DNA of 64,000 nt, taken from the NCBI GenBank assembly GCA_020636075.1, contig JACJYO010000005.1, positions 531,916 to 595,915 on the forward strand, written 5' to 3'. The translations under genes and the position numbers were made by a program. Within the stretch, counting starts at the first letter, position 1; each line of letters opens with the position of its first letter. This document shows, in pieces, positions 61,032 through 64,000 of this stretch. The notes beneath the pieces are model-generated. The model did no database searches. It worked only from the letters and a program-made list of their open reading frames with translations, and was not told the origin of the DNA. The stretch is from Lewinellaceae bacterium. GTDB lineage: Bacteria > Bacteroidota > Bacteroidia > Chitinophagales > Saprospiraceae.

Positions 61032-61871
61032 ATGGAAAACCCGCAACACACATTGATCGAAAAATACCTCGATGGAGCCCTGCCACCCGGCGAACGGGCA
61101 GCTGTGGAGGCCCAACTGGCCACCGACCCGGTGCTGGCTACTGAACTTCGCTTGCACGAAGCTGCCCGCGCCGCCGTAACGGTACAGGCCCTGCTCGACC
61201 ACCGCGAACGCATGCAACGCCGTGGCAAACAAATGTTATTTTGGAAAAAATTGCAATGGCAGATCCTGGATGCGTTCGAAGCCGTCTTCATGGAAAAACG
61301 CGACAACAACCCCGGCCGCTTGCGTTGGGGACTCATCGGCGGGCTTAGCCTGGCCACGGCGGCACTGGTCCTGTACCTGATCAACCCCGGTCTCTTTTTT
61401 CCGGAATCAAACCAAAGTAGCAGCCCCATGGTAATCGCTCAGGAACAAGCAGCCGAAGCCTACGACACCTACTTCCAGCGCCTCGACCTGCGCAATACGC
61501 TCGGGGCCTCCGACACCGATACGCTTTTTCAAAATGCCCAAAACCAGTACAGCGCAGGCAATTGCACTGCTGCTCTTGAAACCCTGGAAATTCTACTCTC
61601 CGACGAAACGTTTGAACGCCGCCCCATGGCCCTCCTGCTCAAAGGGACCTGCCAACTGGATCAGGGCAATGCAGAGAATGCCCTCGAAACGCTGCAACAA
61701 GTGCCCCCTGCTGCTGCGGGCCTGCACCAGGATGCTCAGTGGTACATCGCCCTGGTCTACCTGAAACTGGAACGCACCGACGAAGCCAGCAAACTTCTGC
61801 GTGCGATTGCAGCGGATGCCCGGCACCGGCATAGTGCGGAAGCGGGGAAATTGTTGGGAATGGGTAAATAA
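61032..61871 (+). CDS. Membrane TPR protein, likely anti-sigma partner
   Basis: The 279-residue protein begins with an anti-sigma-like zinc-less N-terminal segment (about 1-60: LIEKYLDGALPPGERAAVEAQLATDP). It has one transmembrane helix (about 98-118) and a periplasmic TPR region (about 165-275: AGNCTAALETLEILLSD, GNAENALETLQQVPPAA, LERTDEASKLLRAIAAD). This pairing with a divergent sigma is typical of the phylum. The 5-nt gap implies translational coupling. The signal is unknown. Confidence 0.82.
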   Translation: MENPQHTLIEKYLDGALPPGERAAVEAQLATDPVLATELRLHEAARAAVTVQALLDHRERMQRRGKQMLFWKKLQWQILDAFEAVFMEKRDNNPGRLRWGLIGGLSLATAALVLYLINPGLFFPESNQSSSPMVIAQEQAAEAYDTYFQRLDLRNTLGASDTDTLFQNAQNQYSAGNCTAALETLEILLSDETFERRPMALLLKGTCQLDQGNAENALETLQQVPPAAAGLHQDAQWYIALVYLKLERTDEASKLLRAIAADARHRHSAEAGKLLGMGK

Positions 61872-61882
61872 GATTTGGATTC

Positions 61883-61941
61883 ACCACGGAGACTCGGAGG
61901 GCACGGAGCACTAAACGCTGTGCCCTCCGAGTCTCCGTGGT
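61883..61941. repeat. CACGGAG-type long hairpin, copy 4
   Basis: A perfect 22-bp stem (61883-61904 with 61920-61941) and a 15-nt loop lie between convergent genes. It has CTCGGAG in one unit with the complementary change in the other arm. Confidence 0.95.
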
Positions 61942-61950
61942 AAAATGAAA

Positions 61951-62766
61951 TCAACCGGCCTTCGGCAAATGCACATCCATCTGCGGGAACGGGATCGAAA
62001 CGCCCGATTTGTCAAAACCTTTTTTGATGTGCTCGTGCATGTAAAAATAGACGTCCCAAAACTGCTCACTTTTGCACCAGGGGCGTACGGCAAAGTTGAC
62101 GGAACTGTCGCCCAGGCCACTTACATAAATATCCACGGGAATGTCTTTAAAAATCAACGGGCAACCATCGGCTACTTCTTGAATAACTTTCCGGGCGCGG
62201 TCAATATCGTCACCATAACTGATTCCGAAGGTCATGTCTACCCGGATTTTTCCCGGTGAAGAATTGTTAGTAATTACCCCACTGGTAACCACGCCGTTTG
62301 GGATGATGACGCGCCGGTTGTCGAGCGTGAGGAGGAGGGTGTTGAACACCTGGATTTCTTCGACATGCCCGGTGATGTCATTGATCGTCACGAGATCGCC
62401 TACCCGGTATGGCTTGAAAATCAGGATCAGCACACCGCTGGCAAAATGCCCCAGGCTACCCTGCAGGGCCAGGCCGATGGCAAAAACCAGCGCGCTGAGG
62501 ATGGCAACAAAGGAAGTGGTTTCAATGCCAAACATGCTGGCTACACTGAGCAGCAGCATTACTTTCAGGCCAACAGAAAACAAGGAGGCAATAAAAGGCC
62601 GGACGCTTTCTTCAACGCCGCGAAATTTAAGGGCCGCTTTGATCCGGCCGGTCAGCCAATTGATCAGCCATAAACCGATGGCGAGTGTCAGGACCGCGCC
62701 GACAATTTTGGGCGCATAGGCGGTGAAAAGTTCCGAAAACTTGGAATAGTCAAACAGTGTTTCCAT
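61951..62766 (-). CDS. MscS-family mechanosensitive ion channel
   Basis: The 271-residue protein has three membrane helices (about 17-35, 60-80, 85-110). The pore-lining TM3 shows ALVFAIGLALQGSLGHFASGVLILIFKP, the MscS signature, and GDLVTINDITGHVEEI follows in the beta domain. A C-terminal alpha/beta domain ends the protein. It should open under membrane tension and release solutes on osmotic downshock. The small barrel protein gene is 68 nt upstream on the same strand. Confidence 0.94.
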   Translation of the reverse strand: METLFDYSKFSELFTAYAPKIVGAVLTLAIGLWLINWLTGRIKAALKFRGVEESVRPFIASLFSVGLKVMLLLSVASMFGIETTSFVAILSALVFAIGLALQGSLGHFASGVLILIFKPYRVGDLVTINDITGHVEEIQVFNTLLLTLDNRRVIIPNGVVTSGVITNNSSPGKIRVDMTFGISYGDDIDRARKVIQEVADGCPLIFKDIPVDIYVSGLGDSSVNFAVRPWCKSEQFWDVYFYMHEHIKKGFDKSGVSIPFPQMDVHLPKAG

Positions 62767-62834
62767 GGAAAATCTGTATTAAAGGATTTTGTGAAAGGTT
62801 AGCAGCAACCAAATTGCTCCTAGATTTTTTTGTT

Positions 62835-63383
62835 TTAAAAATTCCGGCCCAAGGAAATTCCCAGCAGGAAAATCGCTCCTTCGCCAACTTGGGCGCCGTT
62901 GGTTTTTACATTTATTTCAACACCAAATGCGGCGCTCGGCGCAACAAACCATGAGCCACCCAATGGAAACCGGTAGCCGGCTTCCGCAGTTGGCTGAAAT
63001 ACCGTGATTTCGCTGGTACCCTGGTTTAATACGGCGCCGTTGTTGCCGAGTTCCTTCCATGCCAACGAATTGCGCCAGATGTCCGATCGGGCGCCGATAA
63101 ACCACCGCGCCCAGTTTTCCCGAAAATAGTACCGGTAGCCCAGCGTTCCACCAAAACCATCGCCGCGTTCGTCATCCTGAACGCCATTGTTACCGTGCCG
63201 GATCCAATTGTAACCCGCACGAATATGCATGCTGTGGTGCCTTTGAAATTGGTAATCGGCGCGAATGCCGGGAATTAAACCGGTAGGGTAAGCCTGAAAT
63301 TCAAAAGCTATTGCCCAATTGGATTGCGCCGACAGCGCAAATGGCAGGATGCCGAAAATGCAAAAGAGCAAAAAACGTGTCAT
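62835..63383 (-). CDS. Small outer-membrane beta-barrel protein
   Basis: The 182-residue protein has a signal peptide (about 1-20, ending ALSAQ) and about eight amphipathic strands with aromatic girdles (MHIRAGYNWIRHG, GFGGTLGYRYYFREN, FLLGISLGRNF). It ends in a C-terminal Phe, as in barrels inserted by BamA. No specific family is recognised. It may be cotranscribed with the MscS gene downstream. Confidence 0.78.
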   Translation of the reverse strand: MTRFLLFCIFGILPFALSAQSNWAIAFEFQAYPTGLIPGIRADYQFQRHHSMHIRAGYNWIRHGNNGVQDDERGDGFGGTLGYRYYFRENWARWFIGARSDIWRNSLAWKELGNNGAVLNQGTSEITVFQPTAEAGYRFPLGGSWFVAPSAAFGVEINVKTNGAQVGEGAIFLLGISLGRNF

Positions 63384-63544
63384 GGCGGGCGGGTGGATTT
63401 TGCCGTGAAAATAGGGAACTTGGGATTAAATCAGGATGCACGGTCCTAATCAAATGGGGTGACCCTGTCAATGCTAACTTTTGCAGAATTATGCCTATAT
63501 TGAGACTACCCCAACAAGTATTTCTTCACTAAATGTTCTATAGT

Positions 63545-63940
63545 ATGAAAAAACTGTTTTTTCTCCCAGTGCTTTTACTTGTCTATTGTGGTAGTGCGTT
63601 TGCCCAGGATGATGCCGTTAACAGCATTGTCGGAACTTGGTCTGGTGAGTTTAAAGACGCGGAGGGCAAGTCTATGCCTTTCACGATGAAGATTACCGAT
63701 AAAACCTACGAGTTTGATTTCGATGGAGATGGCAAGGCTGACCTTGTCGGCGGATACACTTCCAGTGGAAGCGATCAAATTACGATATGGAATACGACGG
63801 ATGACGAAAGTGCTGGCTGCCCTTCCGATCAAAAAGGTGTGTACCAATATTTCTTCGTTGGCACAAGTCTCTCTTTTAACAAAGTGTCGGATGATTGCCC
63901 GGGCCGCGGTGATGAACCTTTGGTGCTGAAACGGCTGTAA
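63545..63940 (+). CDS. Small secreted beta-sandwich/lipocalin-like protein
   Basis: The 131-residue protein has a signal peptide (about 1-20, ending GSAFAQ) and a small beta-rich domain. It begins VGTWSGEFKDAEGKSMPFTMKI, then YEFDFDGDGKADLVGGY, similar to lipocalin-like or DUF4488-like extracellular proteins. Two cysteines (GCPSDQ and DDCPG) could pair. The ATG at 63545 is preferred over 63533 because it begins a standard MKK signal. The function is unknown. Confidence 0.72.
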   Translation: MKKLFFLPVLLLVYCGSAFAQDDAVNSIVGTWSGEFKDAEGKSMPFTMKITDKTYEFDFDGDGKADLVGGYTSSGSDQITIWNTTDDESAGCPSDQKGVYQYFFVGTSLSFNKVSDDCPGRGDEPLVLKRL

Positions 63941-63959
63941 CGCGGTCTGTCAGACCGCG
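63941..63959. repeat. Short perfect palindromic hairpin
   Basis: A 9-bp stem with a 1-nt centre immediately follows the last stop codon. It may be a terminator or a REP-type unit. Confidence 0.6.
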
Positions 63960-64000
63960 ATTATCTGTAGCAACGTAGTTGCAAATCCATTTTCTCAAAG

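Overview
The window looks like chromosomal DNA from a member of the phylum Bacteroidota, most likely a Saprospiraceae/Chitinophagia-like gliding bacterium. Reasons: T9SS C-terminal sorting domains, a PorE-like OmpA protein directly followed by GldH, families largely confined to the phylum (DUF5606, DUF4290, DUF4270, head-GIN lipoproteins, FecR with DUF4974), Bacteroidota-type promoters (TTTG about 18-23 nt before TAnnTTTG), and many lipoproteins and outer-membrane barrels. Apart from one gene the composition is even, with moderate GC. I found no rRNA, tRNA, CRISPR array, prophage or intact insertion sequence.

Layout. 1-2.7 kb: NhaD antiporter cut by the window edge, a SRPBCC/GyrI-like membrane protein, a biotin carrier protein. 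2.7-7.3 kb: SpoIIE-type phosphatase, then frr, DUF5606, a GT2 glycosyltransferase and an NRDE protein, then a tiny protein made only of a signal peptide and a T9SS tail. 7.4-12.5 kb: large VWA membrane protein, PorE-like protein and GldH. 12.5-20.1 kb: NAD kinase, membrane patatin with a small membrane partner, M23 peptidase, DUF2975/XRE pair and a YpdA-like flavoprotein whose end overlaps gyrB. 20-28.9 kb: gyrB, SRPBCC, pterin dehydratase, aminotransferase, CAT-like protein, a T9SS-secreted VWA protein, a 645-bp REP/BIME array and a BioF2-like acyltransferase. 29-33.4 kb: a FecI/FecR-like cascade whose third gene is an STN protein with a 16-residue repeat array instead of a TonB receptor, then a head-GIN lipoprotein with a matching ECF-type promoter. 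33.5-45.8 kb: DUF2201 metallopeptidase/VWA protein, LRR protein, GbsR regulator, a second BioF2-like protein, lptC and a CorC-like protein, di-heme peroxidase, cation/proton antiporter, sugar isomerase, lysozyme-like protein. 46-47 kb: one very AT-rich membrane gene, apparently foreign. 47-59.5 kb: BamA-like barrel, YceI, DUF4290, glmS, DUF4270, glycogen synthase domain, folA, PNP, SBF transporter, PQQ-type sugar dehydrogenase. 60-64 kb: a second sigma factor with a TPR membrane partner, MscS channel, small barrel and a small secreted protein.

The non-coding layer is the most unusual part. A long-hairpin family built from CACGGAG repeats occurs four times, with compensatory base changes between copies. 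A BIME-like array has four inverted REP pairs, and its last REP provides the stop codon of the neighbouring gene. An octanucleotide microsatellite lies directly upstream of a CAT-like gene. The same ECF-like promoter precedes the sigma factor at 29.0 kb and the GIN lipoprotein at 32.6 kb, suggesting a small envelope regulon.
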